NCBI GenBank assembly: GCA_025964695.1
Contig: JAOPYK010000022.1
Span: 1 to 57,747, forward strand
From: Streptosporangiaceae bacterium
Lineage (GTDB): Bacteria > Actinomycetota > Actinomycetes > Streptosporangiales > Streptosporangiaceae
Direction of reading: 5' to 3'
DNA: 57,747 bases
A model generated the notes under the pieces. The model was given only the letters and a program-made list of their open reading frames with translations, did not search any database and had not been told where the DNA came from. Both the position numbers and the translations under genes were made by a program. Shown here piece after piece: positions 8,684-18,359 of the stretch (the first letter of the stretch is position 1; every line of letters begins with the position of its first letter).

Positions 8684-9693
8684 CGTCGCCTCCCGGCAGT
8701 GGAATTGCTGGAGCCGGAGCGTCGCCATCCGGGACTTCTGGGGTTGAAGTCGGAGACCGCGGCCAGTTCCTCGAACAGGCGGCGTTCCTCGCTGGACAGC
8801 TGGGTGGGCACCATGATCCGGATTTCGGCGTACAGATCACCGGGCTCTCCCCGCGGGTTGGGCAGGCCGCGACCGCGCAACCGCAGGCGCCGCCCGCTCG
8901 AGGAGCCGGCCGGCACGGTCACCTTGGCCTCACCTCCCGGGGTGTCCACCGGCACGGTGGTGCCGAGCGCCGCCTCCCACGGGGCGAGTGGCAGGTCGAC
9001 CGTGATGTCACGGCCACTGACCCGGTAGCGCGGGTGCGGGGCGAGCCGGACGACGAGATAGAGGTCTCCGGGCGGAGCCCCGTCGGTGCCGTGGCCGCCC
9101 TGGCCGGCCAGCCGGATGCGCTGCCCGTCGGTGACCCCAGGTGGGATGGTGACCTCGAGGGTCCGTGGTCCGCCCAGGCCGTTGATGGTGAGGGAGCGGC
9201 GGCCGCCGCGGTAGGCCTCCTCGACGGTCACCTCGATCTCGGCTTCTTGGTCGGCGCCGGGGATCGGCCCGCGTGCCCGGCCGCCCCGGCCCCTGGCCCG
9301 GCCGCCGAACAGATCGCCGAACAGGTCTTCCATGTCGATTCCCTCGGCACCGTCCCAGCCCCCGCCCGTGCTCCAGGCACGCCCGGCACCCGCACGCCCG
9401 GCACCGGCACGGGCACGACCGGCACCGGCCCGGGCCCGCGCCCAGTCCTCCGGGCTCACATCCGGAGGGACCTGCCGGAATTCGGCGCCGAACGCGTCGT
9501 AACGACGGCGGGTCTCCGGGTCGGACAGCACGTCGTAGGCCTCTGATATCTCCTTGAACCGCTCCTCGGCCTCCGGGTCCTTGTTGACGTCGGGATGGTA
9601 GGTCCGGGCGAGCTTGCGGTAGGCCCGCTGGATCTCGTCCTGGGACGCGGTCCTGGGGACCCCCAGCGCCTGATAGAAGTCGCGGGGTGCCAT
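8680..9693 (-). CDS. cbpA: DnaJ-class co-chaperone, CbpA type (no zinc finger)
   Basis: 337 residues from the ATG at 9693, overlapping the grpE stop (TGATG). The J-domain (about 4-68) has the HPD motif in [10 protein letters not shown] Gly/Ala/Arg-rich linker with [13 protein letters not shown] repeats and a DLFGDLFGG segment follows. The two C-terminal substrate-binding beta domains (about 140-320) include [15 protein letters not shown] and GDLYLVVRL. The CxxCxGxG zinc-finger repeats of classical DnaJ are absent, which places it with CbpA-type J-proteins. It stimulates DnaK ATPase in the same operon. Confidence 0.9.
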   Translation of the reverse strand: MAPRDFYQALGVPRTASQDEIQRAYRKLARTYHPDVNKDPEAEERFKEISEAYDVLSDPETRRRYDAFGAEFRQVPPDVSPEDWARARAGAGRARAGAGRAGAGRAWSTGGGWDGAEGIDMEDLFGDLFGGRARGRGGRARGPIPGADQEAEIEVTVEEAYRGGRRSLTINGLGGPRTLEVTIPPGVTDGQRIRLAGQGGHGTDGAPPGDLYLVVRLAPHPRYRVSGRDITVDLPLAPWEAALGTTVPVDTPGGEAKVTVPAGSSSGRRLRLRGRGLPNPRGEPGDLYAEIRIMVPTQLSSEERRLFEELAAVSDFNPRSPGWRRSGSSNSTAGRRR

Positions 9694-10256
9694 CAATCCG
9701 CCTTCTGAGCCACCACGACCAGGGCCGGACGCAGTTGGTGCTCACTGTCGCCGTAGCCGGGCTGCAGGACCTCGACGACCGTTCCCGGTGGTGCGTCGAC
9801 GTCGTCCCTGGTGGCCACGGCGGAATGGCGTGCCGGGTCGAACCTCTGACCGACATCCTCGCGCCTGGGGAACCCGAGCCGGGCGAGCACGTCGACCGCC
9901 TGGTCACGTACCGCCCGCACCCCGTTCAGGATGACCTTCGGATCGGCGTCCGCGTGCTCCAGGGCGCGCTCCAGGTTGTCCACGACCGCGAGCCACTCCG
10001 CGGACACCCGCTCCCGCTCGCGTTCGAGACTTTGCTGGAGATCCCGGGCGAACCGCTTGCGCTGGTTGTCGGCGTCGGCGACCGCCCGGCGCCATTGATC
10101 GTCCAGCTCGGCGATCCTCTGGAGCAGCTCCGGTACCGCGGCGTCTTCCTGGCGAGCGGATTCCTCCACACCTTCCTCTTCGTTCCGAGGTGGTTCGGAG
10201 GGGAGGTCCGCCGTGCCTTCCTTGGGACCGTTCACCGGTCCGCGTTGCTCGGACAT
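9693..10256 (-). CDS. grpE: Nucleotide exchange factor GrpE
   Basis: 187 residues from the ATG at 10256, two bases after the dnaK stop (TGACATG). An acidic N-terminal tail precedes the long helix ([20 protein letters not shown]) with [13 protein letters not shown], then [13 protein letters not shown] and the C-terminal beta wing ([22 protein letters not shown]). All are GrpE hallmarks. GrpE opens the DnaK nucleotide site. The coiled coil probably dimerises. Confidence 0.95.
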   Translation of the reverse strand: MSEQRGPVNGPKEGTADLPSEPPRNEEEGVEESARQEDAAVPELLQRIAELDDQWRRAVADADNQRKRFARDLQQSLERERERVSAEWLAVVDNLERALEHADADPKVILNGVRAVRDQAVDVLARLGFPRREDVGQRFDPARHSAVATRDDVDAPPGTVVEVLQPGYGDSEHQLRPALVVVAQKAD

Positions 10257-10257
10257 G

Positions 10258-12183
10258 TCACTCCGGGGTGGTGAACTCGGCGTCGATGACATCCTCATCG
10301 GCGGCTCCAGGGCCTCCGGCGGCTCCGGGGGCTCCGGGGGCTCCGCCAGGCCCACCGGGCCCGCCAGGCCCGGCGTCCTGCGGCCGCTCGGCCGTGCTGC
10401 CGAGGCCGTGATACATCTGCTGCAGTTCGGCGCTCAGGGAACGCAGCCGCTCCACCGGCGCCTGCTCGTCCTTCATGAGGTTGCGGGCGTCGTTCACGAG
10501 CATCTCCGCCCGCGCCTTCTCGTGTACGGGTACCGAATCGCCCAGCTCCTGCAGCCGGCGTTCCACCTGGTAGGCCGCGCTGTCCAGCTCGTTGCGGGCA
10601 TCGATCGCCGTACGCAACCGGGTGTCCTCGCCGCGGTTGCGCTCGGCGTCGGAGACCATCCGCTCGACCTCGGACTTGTCCAGGTTGGAGCTCTCGCTGA
10701 TGGTGATTCGCTGCTCGGCGTTGGTGTCCTTGTCCCGCGCGGAGACGTTCAGGATGCCGTTGGCGTCGACGTCGAAGGTGACCTCGACCTGCGGCTCGCC
10801 ACGCGGCGCGGGCCGGATGTTCTCGAGCCGGAAACGGCCGAGGATCCGGTTGTCGGCGGCTCGCTCACGCTCACCCTGCAAGACCACCACGTCCACGGCG
10901 TTCTGGTTGTCCTCGGCGGTGCTGAAGGTCTCGGTCCGGCGGGCGGGGATGGTGGTGTTGCGCTCAATGACCTTGGTCATGACCCCGCCGAGCGTCTCCA
11001 GTCCCAGCGACAGCGGCGTGACGTCGAGGAGCAGGACGTCCTTGACCTCACCCTTGAGCACACCGGCCTGGATGGCCGCGCCCAGCGCGACGACCTCGTC
11101 CGGGTTGACCGTCATGTTGGGGTCCTTGCCGCCGGTCAGCCGGCGCACAAGGCTCTGCACAGCGGGGATTCGGGTCGAACCGCCGACCAGGATCACCTCG
11201 TCGATGTCGTTGGCCGTGAGTTTCGCGTCCGCCATGGCCTGCTCGACCGGGCCCTTGGTCCGCTCGATGAGGTCGGCGGTGATCTGCTCGAAGGTCGAGC
11301 GCATGAGCGTGGTGTTCAGGTGTTTGGGGCCATTGGCGTCCGCGGTGATGAAGGGCAGGCTGATCTGCGTCTGGGTGACCGAGGACAGCTCGATCTTCGC
11401 CTTCTCCGCGGCCTCGAACAGCCGCTGCAGCGCCTGCGGGTCCTGGCGCAGGTCGATGCCCTCCTGACGCTGGAACTCGTCGGCCAGGTAGTCGACGATG
11501 CGGCGGTCGAAGTCGTCGCCGCCCAGGTGGGTGTCCCCCGACGTGGACCGGACCTCGACCACTCCCTCCCCGATGTTGAGGATGCTGACGTCGAAGGTCC
11601 CGCCGCCCAGGTCGAACACCAGTACGGTCTCGTTCTCCTTCTTGTCCAGCCCGTAGGCCAGCGCGGCCGCAGTCGGCTCGTTGATGATCCGCAGTACTTC
11701 GAGACCGGCGATCTTCCCGGCGTCCTTGGTCGCCTGGCGCTGAGCGTCGTTGAAGTAGGCCGGCACGGTGATGACGGCCTCGGTGACCTTCTCCCCGAGG
11801 AACTTCGCGGCGTCCTCCGTCAGCTTGCGGAGGACCAGAGCGGAGATCTCCTCGGGCGCGTACAGCTTGTCGCGGACCTTGAAGCGGACCGAGCCTTCCG
11901 GCCCCTCGACCACGTCGAAGGACACCGCGGTCAGCTCGCTGGTGACCTCTTCGTAGCGCCGCCCGATGAATCGTTTGGCCGAATAGATCGTCCCTTTGGG
12001 GTTGAGGATCGCCTGACGCCGGGCCAGTTGCCCGACCAGGCGTTCGCCGGACTCAGTGAAGGCCACCACCGAGGGCGTCGTTCGCGAGCCTTCGGCGTTG
12101 GGGATCACCGTTGGCGTGTCCCCCTCCATCGCCGCGATCACCGAGTTGGTCGTGCCCAGGTCGATTCCGACTGCTCTCGCCAT
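10258..12183 (-). CDS. dnaK: Hsp70 chaperone DnaK
   Basis: 641 residues. The N-terminal ATPase domain opens with [12 protein letters not shown] and contains [16 protein letters not shown] and [15 protein letters not shown]. The substrate-binding domain has [13 protein letters not shown] and [11 protein letters not shown], and the lid ends in DEDVIDAEF after a Gly/Pro-rich stretch. Complete. It lies 123 bp after hsp20, with no clear promoter or HAIR (HspR) inverted repeat in the gap. Actinobacteria usually have an HspR-controlled dnaK operon, so this may be an additional or rearranged copy. Confidence 0.97.
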   Translation of the reverse strand: MARAVGIDLGTTNSVIAAMEGDTPTVIPNAEGSRTTPSVVAFTESGERLVGQLARRQAILNPKGTIYSAKRFIGRRYEEVTSELTAVSFDVVEGPEGSVRFKVRDKLYAPEEISALVLRKLTEDAAKFLGEKVTEAVITVPAYFNDAQRQATKDAGKIAGLEVLRIINEPTAAALAYGLDKKENETVLVFDLGGGTFDVSILNIGEGVVEVRSTSGDTHLGGDDFDRRIVDYLADEFQRQEGIDLRQDPQALQRLFEAAEKAKIELSSVTQTQISLPFITADANGPKHLNTTLMRSTFEQITADLIERTKGPVEQAMADAKLTANDIDEVILVGGSTRIPAVQSLVRRLTGGKDPNMTVNPDEVVALGAAIQAGVLKGEVKDVLLLDVTPLSLGLETLGGVMTKVIERNTTIPARRTETFSTAEDNQNAVDVVVLQGERERAADNRILGRFRLENIRPAPRGEPQVEVTFDVDANGILNVSARDKDTNAEQRITISESSNLDKSEVERMVSDAERNRGEDTRLRTAIDARNELDSAAYQVERRLQELGDSVPVHEKARAEMLVNDARNLMKDEQAPVERLRSLSAELQQMYHGLGSTAERPQDAGPGGPGGPGGAPGAPGAAGGPGAADEDVIDAEFTTPE

Positions 12184-12306
12184 CTTTCGCTCCCTCTAAG
12201 CCCATCTGATACTCGTGATCGTGCGCTGCCGCGGGACCCGGCGCACGCTTCTCGCCTGCGCCGGCGTCCTCCTCCTGGGGACCCCCTCGGGACGGGACGT
12301 CCCTGA

Positions 12307-12768
12307 TCAGCCGCCCTGGATCTCCACGTGGCGGGGCTTGGCGGCCGCCGCTTTGGGCACCGTGATGGCCAGCACGCCCTCGCTCAGGTTCGCGCTGACC
12401 TGTTCGGCGTTGACGTCGCCGGGCAGCACCACGCGATACTCGAAGCGCCCCACCCTGCGGGTCCGGCGGCGCAACCGGCCACGTTCCTTCTGCACCAGCT
12501 CCCCGGTGACGATGAGCTCGTTGTCGTTCATCTGGATGTCGACGTGGTCCTTGTCGACACCGGGCAACTCGAGTTCGATGACGTAGGAGTCATCGGTCTC
12601 GGCCACGTCCGCCAACGGTGTCCATGGCCTGACCAGCGCGGCGGCGGCGGGCTCACCTACGGCGAAACCCATGAGCTGCCCCATGCGGTCGTAGATGTCT
12701 TCGAATTCCTGGCTGGGGTCGAACACCACGATGTTCCGGCCCCCGTTGCGATTGGCCACCTGCGTCAT
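12307..12768 (-). CDS. Hsp20/alpha-crystallin small heat-shock protein
   Basis: 153 residues from the ATG at 12768, chosen because AGGAGG lies 9 nt upstream; longer in-frame starts exist at 12789 and 12843. The alpha-crystallin domain (about 55-145) has DSYVIELELPGVDKDHV, VTGELVQKERG, FEYRVVLPG and LSEGVLAITVPKA. It is an ATP-independent holdase that keeps denatured clients ready for DnaK/ClpB, and it is the first gene of the operon. Confidence 0.93.
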   Translation of the reverse strand: MTQVANRNGGRNIVVFDPSQEFEDIYDRMGQLMGFAVGEPAAAALVRPWTPLADVAETDDSYVIELELPGVDKDHVDIQMNDNELIVTGELVQKERGRLRRRTRRVGRFEYRVVLPGDVNAEQVSANLSEGVLAITVPKAAAAKPRHVEIQGG

Positions 12769-12904
12769 CGGGGCTACCTCCTCGCTCATCGGGACGAGAC
12801 TCTCTGCGCCTATGACGCTTGTTCTTCCGCCGGAATCCCGCATCCTCCGACCGGGTAGTTCTGTGCACCCGGCACCCGGCGGTTCGATGGCAGGTTCGGG
12901 GGTA

Positions 12905-12924
12905 TGACCTGTTTTCCAAGGTCA
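12905..12924. promoter_or_regulatory. Perfect inverted repeat between hsp20 and the divergent LuxR gene
   Basis: TGACCT and AGGTCA are separated by 8 bp, in the 271-bp divergent intergenic region. The position suits an operator for the neighbouring LuxR-type regulator acting on the chaperone operon, on itself, or both. No HspR HAIR sequence (CTTGAGT-N7-ACTCAAG) is seen in this region. Confidence 0.45.
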
Positions 12925-13039
12925 GCGCGGCCGACACACCAGTGGTGACGTTGTCGGAGTCTTCAGGCGCGCGGTGTTACCTGGAACGTGAGCCGGCTGC
13001 CGGCGGGCAGCAAATGCGTACTGCACTCGGGAGGCTCCC

Positions 13040-15787
13040 ATGCAGGGCCGGGAGCATGGCCAGCAGGTGGTTCTCGACCTCTTGAGGAGTGCTGAGGCCC
13101 AAGGCCGCGGTGGGATCCTCCTCGTCGAGGGCGAACCTGGGATGGGCAAAACCTCGTTGTTGACCGAGGCCAACGAGATGGCCGCCGGGATGGGGTTCTC
13201 GCTGGCCACCGGCACGGCCGAAGAGCTCGGGCAGATCCTGCCCATGGCGCCGCTCCTCACGGCCCTCGACCAGGTCCCGGCGGAGTCCCGCCCCGACGTG
13301 CCGGACCAGCGCATGTGGCTGGCCCAGCGGCTCCGGTCCCGGCTCGAACGGCGAGCCGCCGCGGGCCCGGTCCTCCTCACCCTGGACGATCTTCACTGGG
13401 CGGATCCCACCACCCTGCTCCTGCTGCGGGCCATGCCACGCCAGCTGAGCTCCTACCCCCTGGTCTGGATCATGGCGCGATCCAACACCGATCATCGGAA
13501 CGATGCCGGCCGGCTTTTCGCGCTGCTCGAATCCGAAGGGGCCACCCGCCTCGAGCTCTTCCCCCTCGACGCGGACGCCGTCACGGACGTCCTGACCGAA
13601 CTGCTCGGGACGACGCCGGCCGAGGACCTGCTGGTACTCGCCGCCGGAGCGGGCGGCAATCCCTTCTTGCTGGTCGAGCTCGTGGCGGGGCTTCGCGACG
13701 AGGGGGCACTCGACCTCTCGGCGGCCGGGGCCCGGCCGACGAGCGCCCGGCTGCCGCACCGGATCCAGGCCGTCGTCAAGCACCGGCTCGACGGGCTGGC
13801 CCCGCCGGTCCGGCACTTCCTCGAGATCGCCGCCGTACTCGGCCGCTCCTTCTCCCCCGGCGATGCCGCCGAAATGCTCGGGGAGAGCCCGGCCCTGGTG
13901 TGGCCGTGCGTGGAGGAGGCGCTCTCCGCCGGGGTCCTGATGACGACCAGCGAAGAGATCGTCTTCCGCCACGAACTGGTATGGCAGTGCGTCCTGGAAG
14001 GGCTGCCCGGTCCGATGCGGCAGGCGCTGCACCGCCAGGCAGGGGAGATGCTCCTGGACCGTGGTGGTTCGGTGGTGCCCGCGGCGGCGCATCTCATGAA
14101 GGGCGCCCGGTACGGCGACACCCGCGCCCTGGCCGGGCTGGACGAGGCGGTGGCGGAGGTCTTTCCCTCGTCGCCGCAGACCGCCGCCGAGCTGGCCGTG
14201 CGGGCTCTCGAGCTGACCGACAGGTCCGACCCCGGGCGCTTCGCCCGGACGGTGGTCGCCACCGAGGCCTGCGCGGCGGCCGGACGGCTCGACCAGGCCA
14301 CCGAGCTCGTACGGTCGGCACTCACCCATCGGCTGCCCGTGTCGGCGGCGGCCCAGCTTCACTCCGCGCTATCCATGATCTTGTACGTGAGTGGTCAGGT
14401 CGCCGAGGCGAGAGACGAGGCGGCGGCGGCCCTGCGGGAGTCGCTGCTGCCGGGCGGCCTGCGCGACGACGCGGAGCTGGCCATGTTGCACGCCCTGGCG
14501 GGCCTGCACGACAATCAGAAAGCCGGGGAACTCGCCACCACGATTCTGGAGAATCACGAACTCCGCGGCGACGCCCTCATCGTCGGTGCCATGGTCGTCC
14601 TCTCAGTGATCAGATGGGACCAGGCCAGGCTCTCCGAGGCGCTCGAGCTGTGCCGCGAGGCCGTCCGCCGGGCCGGCATCGGATCCGCCGAGGCGCGGCG
14701 CATCCACCCGGGTCTGGCCCTGGCCAGCATGCTCGCGGACGTCCGGCACATCGACGAGGCAAGGACCGCGGTACGGGCGGCCGCCGAGGAGGTCGAAGCG
14801 CTGGGACATATCGCCTGGGCCGGCGGCCCGGCCATCCTGAGCTCCCGGCTCGACCTCGCCACCGGCAGGGTCGAGGACGCCGTCGCGCAGGCCGAGGCCG
14901 GTCTGGAGATCACCGAGGCGCTCGGAACGCATCTGTTCACCTCGGTCGCCAATTGCGTCCTCGGGACCGTCGCACTCCGGCGGGGCGATCTGCGTACGGC
15001 CGAGAGCCTGGCGGAGCAGGGCCATGCTCATCTGGCGCACTATGGAGTGACCTACAGGCAGGCGCGATGTGTTGTGTTGAGGGCACAGGTCGCCGAGGCG
15101 AGGTGCGACACCAGGGCGGCCATGGAGCGGCTCACCGGCATCGTCGACGAGCTCCCCAGACATCGAGGCGTGCTCGTCGGGGATCCCACGATCGCGGCCT
15201 GGCTGGTCCGCGTCGCGCTTGCCGCGGACGATCCGGGCCGGGCCGACGCGGTGGTCGAGGCGGCCGAGAGCATCGCACGGGCCAACCCCGACTTCCCGGC
15301 CGTAGAGGCGGCTGCCGCCCATGCCCGCGGCCTGCTCGACGGGGAGCCGGACGCCCTGGAACGCGCGGTGAAGGAACACGTCGATCCCTGGGCCCGCGCC
15401 TCGGCCACGGAGGATCTCGGGAAGATGCTCGCCGCCGGGGGCGATCGATGCCAGGCCGTACTCAGCCTGGAGCGCGCCATCGCGGACTACGAGGATTCCG
15501 ACGCCCAGCGGGATGCGGCCCGCGTACGCCGGCGGCTGCGCCGCCTGGGCGTACGGCATCGGCACTGGGCGTCGGCGGAGCGGCCGGTCACCGGGTGGGC
15601 CAGCCTGACCGAGACCGAACGCTCGGTCTCGGAGTTGGTCGCGCAGGGACTGACCAACCAGCAGACCGCCGACCAGATGTTCCTCAGCGTGCACACCGTG
15701 GCCTTCCACCTGCGCCAGGTCTTCCGCAAGCTCGGGATCAGCTCCCGGGTCGACCTGACCCGGATCGCCCTGCGCCAAGAGGAGTAG
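13040..15787 (+). CDS. Large ATP-binding LuxR-family (LAL) transcriptional regulator
   Basis: 915 residues from the ATG at 13040, preceded by GGGAGG. An N-terminal AAA/STAND-type ATPase has Walker A GEPGMGKTS near residue 33 and Walker B LLTLDDLHWAD near 115. A long alpha-helical TPR-like middle follows (about 300-840, Ala/Glu/Leu-rich). The C-terminal LuxR helix-turn-helix (about 850-910) contains LTETERSVSELVAQG, TNQQTADQMF and FRKLGISSRVDL. LAL proteins are positive regulators that sense a ligand or protein through the TPR region. It diverges from hsp20, so control of the stress operon is a reasonable inference. Confidence 0.9.
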   Translation: MQGREHGQQVVLDLLRSAEAQGRGGILLVEGEPGMGKTSLLTEANEMAAGMGFSLATGTAEELGQILPMAPLLTALDQVPAESRPDVPDQRMWLAQRLRSRLERRAAAGPVLLTLDDLHWADPTTLLLLRAMPRQLSSYPLVWIMARSNTDHRNDAGRLFALLESEGATRLELFPLDADAVTDVLTELLGTTPAEDLLVLAAGAGGNPFLLVELVAGLRDEGALDLSAAGARPTSARLPHRIQAVVKHRLDGLAPPVRHFLEIAAVLGRSFSPGDAAEMLGESPALVWPCVEEALSAGVLMTTSEEIVFRHELVWQCVLEGLPGPMRQALHRQAGEMLLDRGGSVVPAAAHLMKGARYGDTRALAGLDEAVAEVFPSSPQTAAELAVRALELTDRSDPGRFARTVVATEACAAAGRLDQATELVRSALTHRLPVSAAAQLHSALSMILYVSGQVAEARDEAAAALRESLLPGGLRDDAELAMLHALAGLHDNQKAGELATTILENHELRGDALIVGAMVVLSVIRWDQARLSEALELCREAVRRAGIGSAEARRIHPGLALASMLADVRHIDEARTAVRAAAEEVEALGHIAWAGGPAILSSRLDLATGRVEDAVAQAEAGLEITEALGTHLFTSVANCVLGTVALRRGDLRTAESLAEQGHAHLAHYGVTYRQARCVVLRAQVAEARCDTRAAMERLTGIVDELPRHRGVLVGDPTIAAWLVRVALAADDPGRADAVVEAAESIARANPDFPAVEAAAAHARGLLDGEPDALERAVKEHVDPWARASATEDLGKMLAAGGDRCQAVLSLERAIADYEDSDAQRDAARVRRRLRRLGVRHRHWASAERPVTGWASLTETERSVSELVAQGLTNQQTADQMFLSVHTVAFHLRQVFRKLGISSRVDLTRIALRQEE

Positions 15788-15898
15788 CCCTACCCGATCT
15801 GACGAAGCGGAAGGCCGCCATGCCGACGACCCTCTGAGATGGGCCCACGGCTGCGGGAGCTTCGCGAGTGATCCGTTCCATGAGGGGGAGGTACACCC

Positions 15899-16348
15899 AT
15901 GCCGGTAATGGACGTGTCCAGGTTCTTGCGCTTCTTTCGGGTCGCCGCTGAGCTGGACGTCGACAAGAACGATCTCAAGCGCTACAACGACTTCATCGAT
16001 GACAAGCTCTACGACCTGCTCCTGCGGGGACAGGCGAACGCGAAGGCCAACGACCGCGACATCATGGAGCCCTTCGACCTGCCGATCACCAAGGGACTCC
16101 AGGAGAGCATCCACCAGTTCCGCGTGCTCGACGAAGAGGTCGAGTTGATCCCGATCCTGCGGCAGATAGCCACCTATCCTCCCCTGGACGCGACCCCCAG
16201 CGAAGAGACCGAGGGCCGCCTTCCCGAGATCGTGGGCGGACTGTCGCTGGCGCTGGCACGAACCTTCAGGATCATCGAACCGGACCGGAAGAATCCGCAG
16301 ACCGAGCAGTGGACCCGCGTCCAGCAGATCTTCGACCTGCTGCTCTGA
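15899..16348 (+). CDS. DUF1931 family histone-fold protein
   Basis: 149 residues, ATG preceded by AGGGGGAGG. It matches the DUF1931 family along its length: RFFRVAAELDVDKNDLKRY, DFIDDKLYDLLLR, AKANDRDIMEPFDLPITKG, and the ending NPQTEQW...IFDLLL. Known structures of this family (Aquifex and Thermus members) are a tandem histone-fold pseudo-dimer in one chain, so each monomer resembles a histone dimer. Whether it binds DNA here is unknown. It follows the LuxR gene by 111 bp on the same strand. Confidence 0.88.
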   Translation: MPVMDVSRFLRFFRVAAELDVDKNDLKRYNDFIDDKLYDLLLRGQANAKANDRDIMEPFDLPITKGLQESIHQFRVLDEEVELIPILRQIATYPPLDATPSEETEGRLPEIVGGLSLALARTFRIIEPDRKNPQTEQWTRVQQIFDLLL

Positions 16349-16359
16349 GCGGGCACTCG

Positions 16360-17304
16360 TCACTCGCGGGCACCGCGCCACGTCAGCACCAGGGTGGAGA
16401 TGCCCAGGGCGCTGACCAGGGCCAGCCCGCTGATGGACAGCACCGTGAACAGATGGACCTGTTCCTCGGTGGGCTGAGGCATGTAGCCGTACTCCAGGAG
16501 CTTGTACTGCCAGGGCGTTCCAGTGAGCAGGAAGGTGACCGCGACGGCGATGCCGTTCATGGAGTCCCAGAGGGCATGCAGAAGCGAGACCCACAGGTAG
16601 GCCACCAGAAGCCCGGTGCTGTAGCGGAAGGCACCTCCCCGGCTGGCCCGGAAGAGGAAGCCACCGAGGATGGCCGTCCACAGCCCGTGCCCCACCGGAG
16701 CGAGCAGGCCCCTGATGACCTCTGACTCGACCAACGCGTGCAACGAGAGGCCGCGTACGGTGAGCAGGGCGTTGAAGGCGTAGCCGGCGCTCTCAAAGGC
16801 GGCGAACCCGAAGCCGACCGCGGCGCCGAGCACGATGCCGTCCTTGACGTGGCGACGCGGCAGCCGCCGGGTGAGGTAGATCAGGGCCGCCAGCTTGACC
16901 GCCTCCTCGATCAGGCCCACGCCCACGAACAGCAGCGGCGACGGATGCAACAGATAGCTCTCGAGCAGGGATGCGCCCAGCACGCCCAGCACCCCACCCG
17001 CGACGAAGGCGCTGACGACCAGTTCCGTGGTGACGTGCTCGTCGCGCCAGTGCTCGAAGGACCACGCGACGAACGTGACCGGCACCAGGAAGCTGCCCAG
17101 CAGTATCAGGGTCGGCACGAGGTTGGTGTTGGCGGTCAGCAGGGTGACCAGAAGGCTGGCCAGCCAGAGCATCAGACCGGCGAAGAAGATCTTCAGCCAC
17201 GAGCGTCCACGACCAGAACGCATCGGCGGCGCCGCGCCGGTTCCGTACGCTGGAACGCGACCCGGCGACTGGGAACCTTCGATCGGAGGCATGGAACCGA
17301 GCAT
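16360..17304 (-). CDS. PrsW-family intramembrane metalloprotease
   Basis: 314 residues from the ATG at 17304 (17292 also possible). About eight or nine transmembrane helices. The family motifs are present: GLIEEAVKL (Glu-Glu, putative metal site), GFAAFESAGY and SLLHALWDSM with the His near the C-terminal side. PrsW in Bacillus cleaves anti-sigma factor RsiW, so a role in regulated proteolysis at the membrane is possible, but the partner is unknown. It converges on the DUF1931 gene with only 11 bp between stops. Confidence 0.85.
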   Translation of the reverse strand: MLGSMPPIEGSQSPGRVPAYGTGAAPPMRSGRGRSWLKIFFAGLMLWLASLLVTLLTANTNLVPTLILLGSFLVPVTFVAWSFEHWRDEHVTTELVVSAFVAGGVLGVLGASLLESYLLHPSPLLFVGVGLIEEAVKLAALIYLTRRLPRRHVKDGIVLGAAVGFGFAAFESAGYAFNALLTVRGLSLHALVESEVIRGLLAPVGHGLWTAILGGFLFRASRGGAFRYSTGLLVAYLWVSLLHALWDSMNGIAVAVTFLLTGTPWQYKLLEYGYMPQPTEEQVHLFTVLSISGLALVSALGISTLVLTWRGARE

Positions 17305-17459
17305 TACGGCGAGCACAGCACGCCCGCATCCCCCGATCTTGTAATCCTGGCCGCCGGTCAGGCCGACTGCGGCGGGTGGCGCTCCGGCCGAGGCCGGGTC
17401 GTCCGGTCCGTTGAAACCCACCGACCTCACGTGTCAGGGGGCATATCGGGCAGCACGAG

Positions 17460-17491
17460 AGCGGCCCACCTCCCGTGGGAGATGGGCCGCT
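17460..17491 (-). terminator. Hairpin terminator after the orphan secreted-protein gene
   Basis: A 15-bp stem (AGCGGCCCA-CTCCC against GGGAG-TGGGCCGCT, one G-U pair) with a 2-3 nt loop, 23 bp after the stop codon of the minus-strand gene. No U-tract follows, which is common in high-GC actinobacteria. Confidence 0.7.
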
Positions 17492-17513
17492 TCGCGTTAC
17501 GTGCGAATGCTGA

Positions 17514-18359
17514 TCAGCACACCGTGGAGTACTTCGACCGCGCCGAGATGTACTTCTTGACGTTGTAGCCGTTCATGTACAGCACCGACAGGTACCCGCC
17601 GGTGGCCGTGGTGATGGTCGTTGACCCGCCCGCAGTGACCGTCCCCATGGCCGCGTGCGACCAGGCACCGTGGTAGTTGACCCGGTAGATGAAGGGCCGC
17701 GACCGGTCACCCTGCACGTTCTTGATGACCCACCGGTTCTGGTTGGTGCCGCGAACACGGCACTTGTTCATCGCCACGAGGCGGGACGAGAGCTTGCCGG
17801 TGATGTTGCCCGCCGAGGGGGCCTGCCCGTCGTTGTTGGTGTCTGCGTCCACCCACTTCTCGTCCGCCGTTGTGTACCGGAAGGAGTAGTGGTCGAAGGG
17901 ATTCACCGTCGCGCCGGTACCGAAGAACGTCGCCGCCCACGCGCCGCTGGAGGGGAACGGGGTGCCGTGGGTGTCGTCGAAGGTCTTGCCGCTGAAGTGT
18001 CCGGGGTTCGCGACGAGCGCCCCGTTGACGTGCCCGGTGCTGGTCGAGCTGAACGCGCCCGTGAGCTTGCGGGAGATTTGGACGGCCGCGCCGCTGGGCG
18101 AACCCGCGCCCTGCCTGGTCGTGAACGTGCCCTTGTCGGTGGTGGTGATGGTGTAGCTGTTCGCCCCGGTGTTGTGGATGACCATCGTTCGGATGAACGT
18201 GTCGTCCGCCCACTGGCTCGGTGTGCCGTGGCCGTTGTCCGGGTGGTGCTTGACGATGGCCGAGACGGTGGTGTCGGACGAGGCGGTGAGCGCGTAGGCG
18301 GCGGTGCCACCCGTGGCCACGGCCAGGCCGCCTGCGACAACGAGCGCTAAGAGCTTCAT
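17514..18359 (-). CDS. Secreted protein of unknown function
   Basis: 281 residues from the ATG at 18359 (MKLLALVVAGGLAVATGG), a clear Sec signal peptide ending about AYA-LTA; GGAGA lies upstream. The mature part is Thr/Ser/Gly/Asn-rich and looks beta-rich (MVIHNTGANSYTITTTDKG, FFGTGATVNPFDHYSFRY, VDADTNNDGQ). Only two cysteines remain, one in MNKCRV and one as the last residue, which could form a disulfide. I recognise no domain. It is monocistronic, with its own terminator and a 217-bp upstream gap. Confidence 0.75.
   Translation of the reverse strand: MKLLALVVAGGLAVATGGTAAYALTASSDTTVSAIVKHHPDNGHGTPSQWADDTFIRTMVIHNTGANSYTITTTDKGTFTTRQGAGSPSGAAVQISRKLTGAFSSTSTGHVNGALVANPGHFSGKTFDDTHGTPFPSSGAWAATFFGTGATVNPFDHYSFRYTTADEKWVDADTNNDGQAPSAGNITGKLSSRLVAMNKCRVRGTNQNRWVIKNVQGDRSRPFIYRVNYHGAWSHAAMGTVTAGGSTTITTATGGYLSVLYMNGYNVKKYISARSKYSTVC

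Noticed and set aside
10213..12306. Long plus-strand open frame opposite dnaK
   Set aside because: Antisense shadow of dnaK; no domain or ribosome-binding site.
12769..13039. HspR HAIR or CIRCE element upstream of hsp20
   Set aside because: I looked for CTTGAGT-N7-ACTCAAG and CIRCE-type repeats and saw none by eye; a motif scan would be decisive.
13315..15837. 840-codon plus-strand frame overlapping the LuxR gene
   Set aside because: Shifted-frame shadow; Arg/Gly/Pro-rich, while the overlapping frame has ATPase and LuxR motifs.
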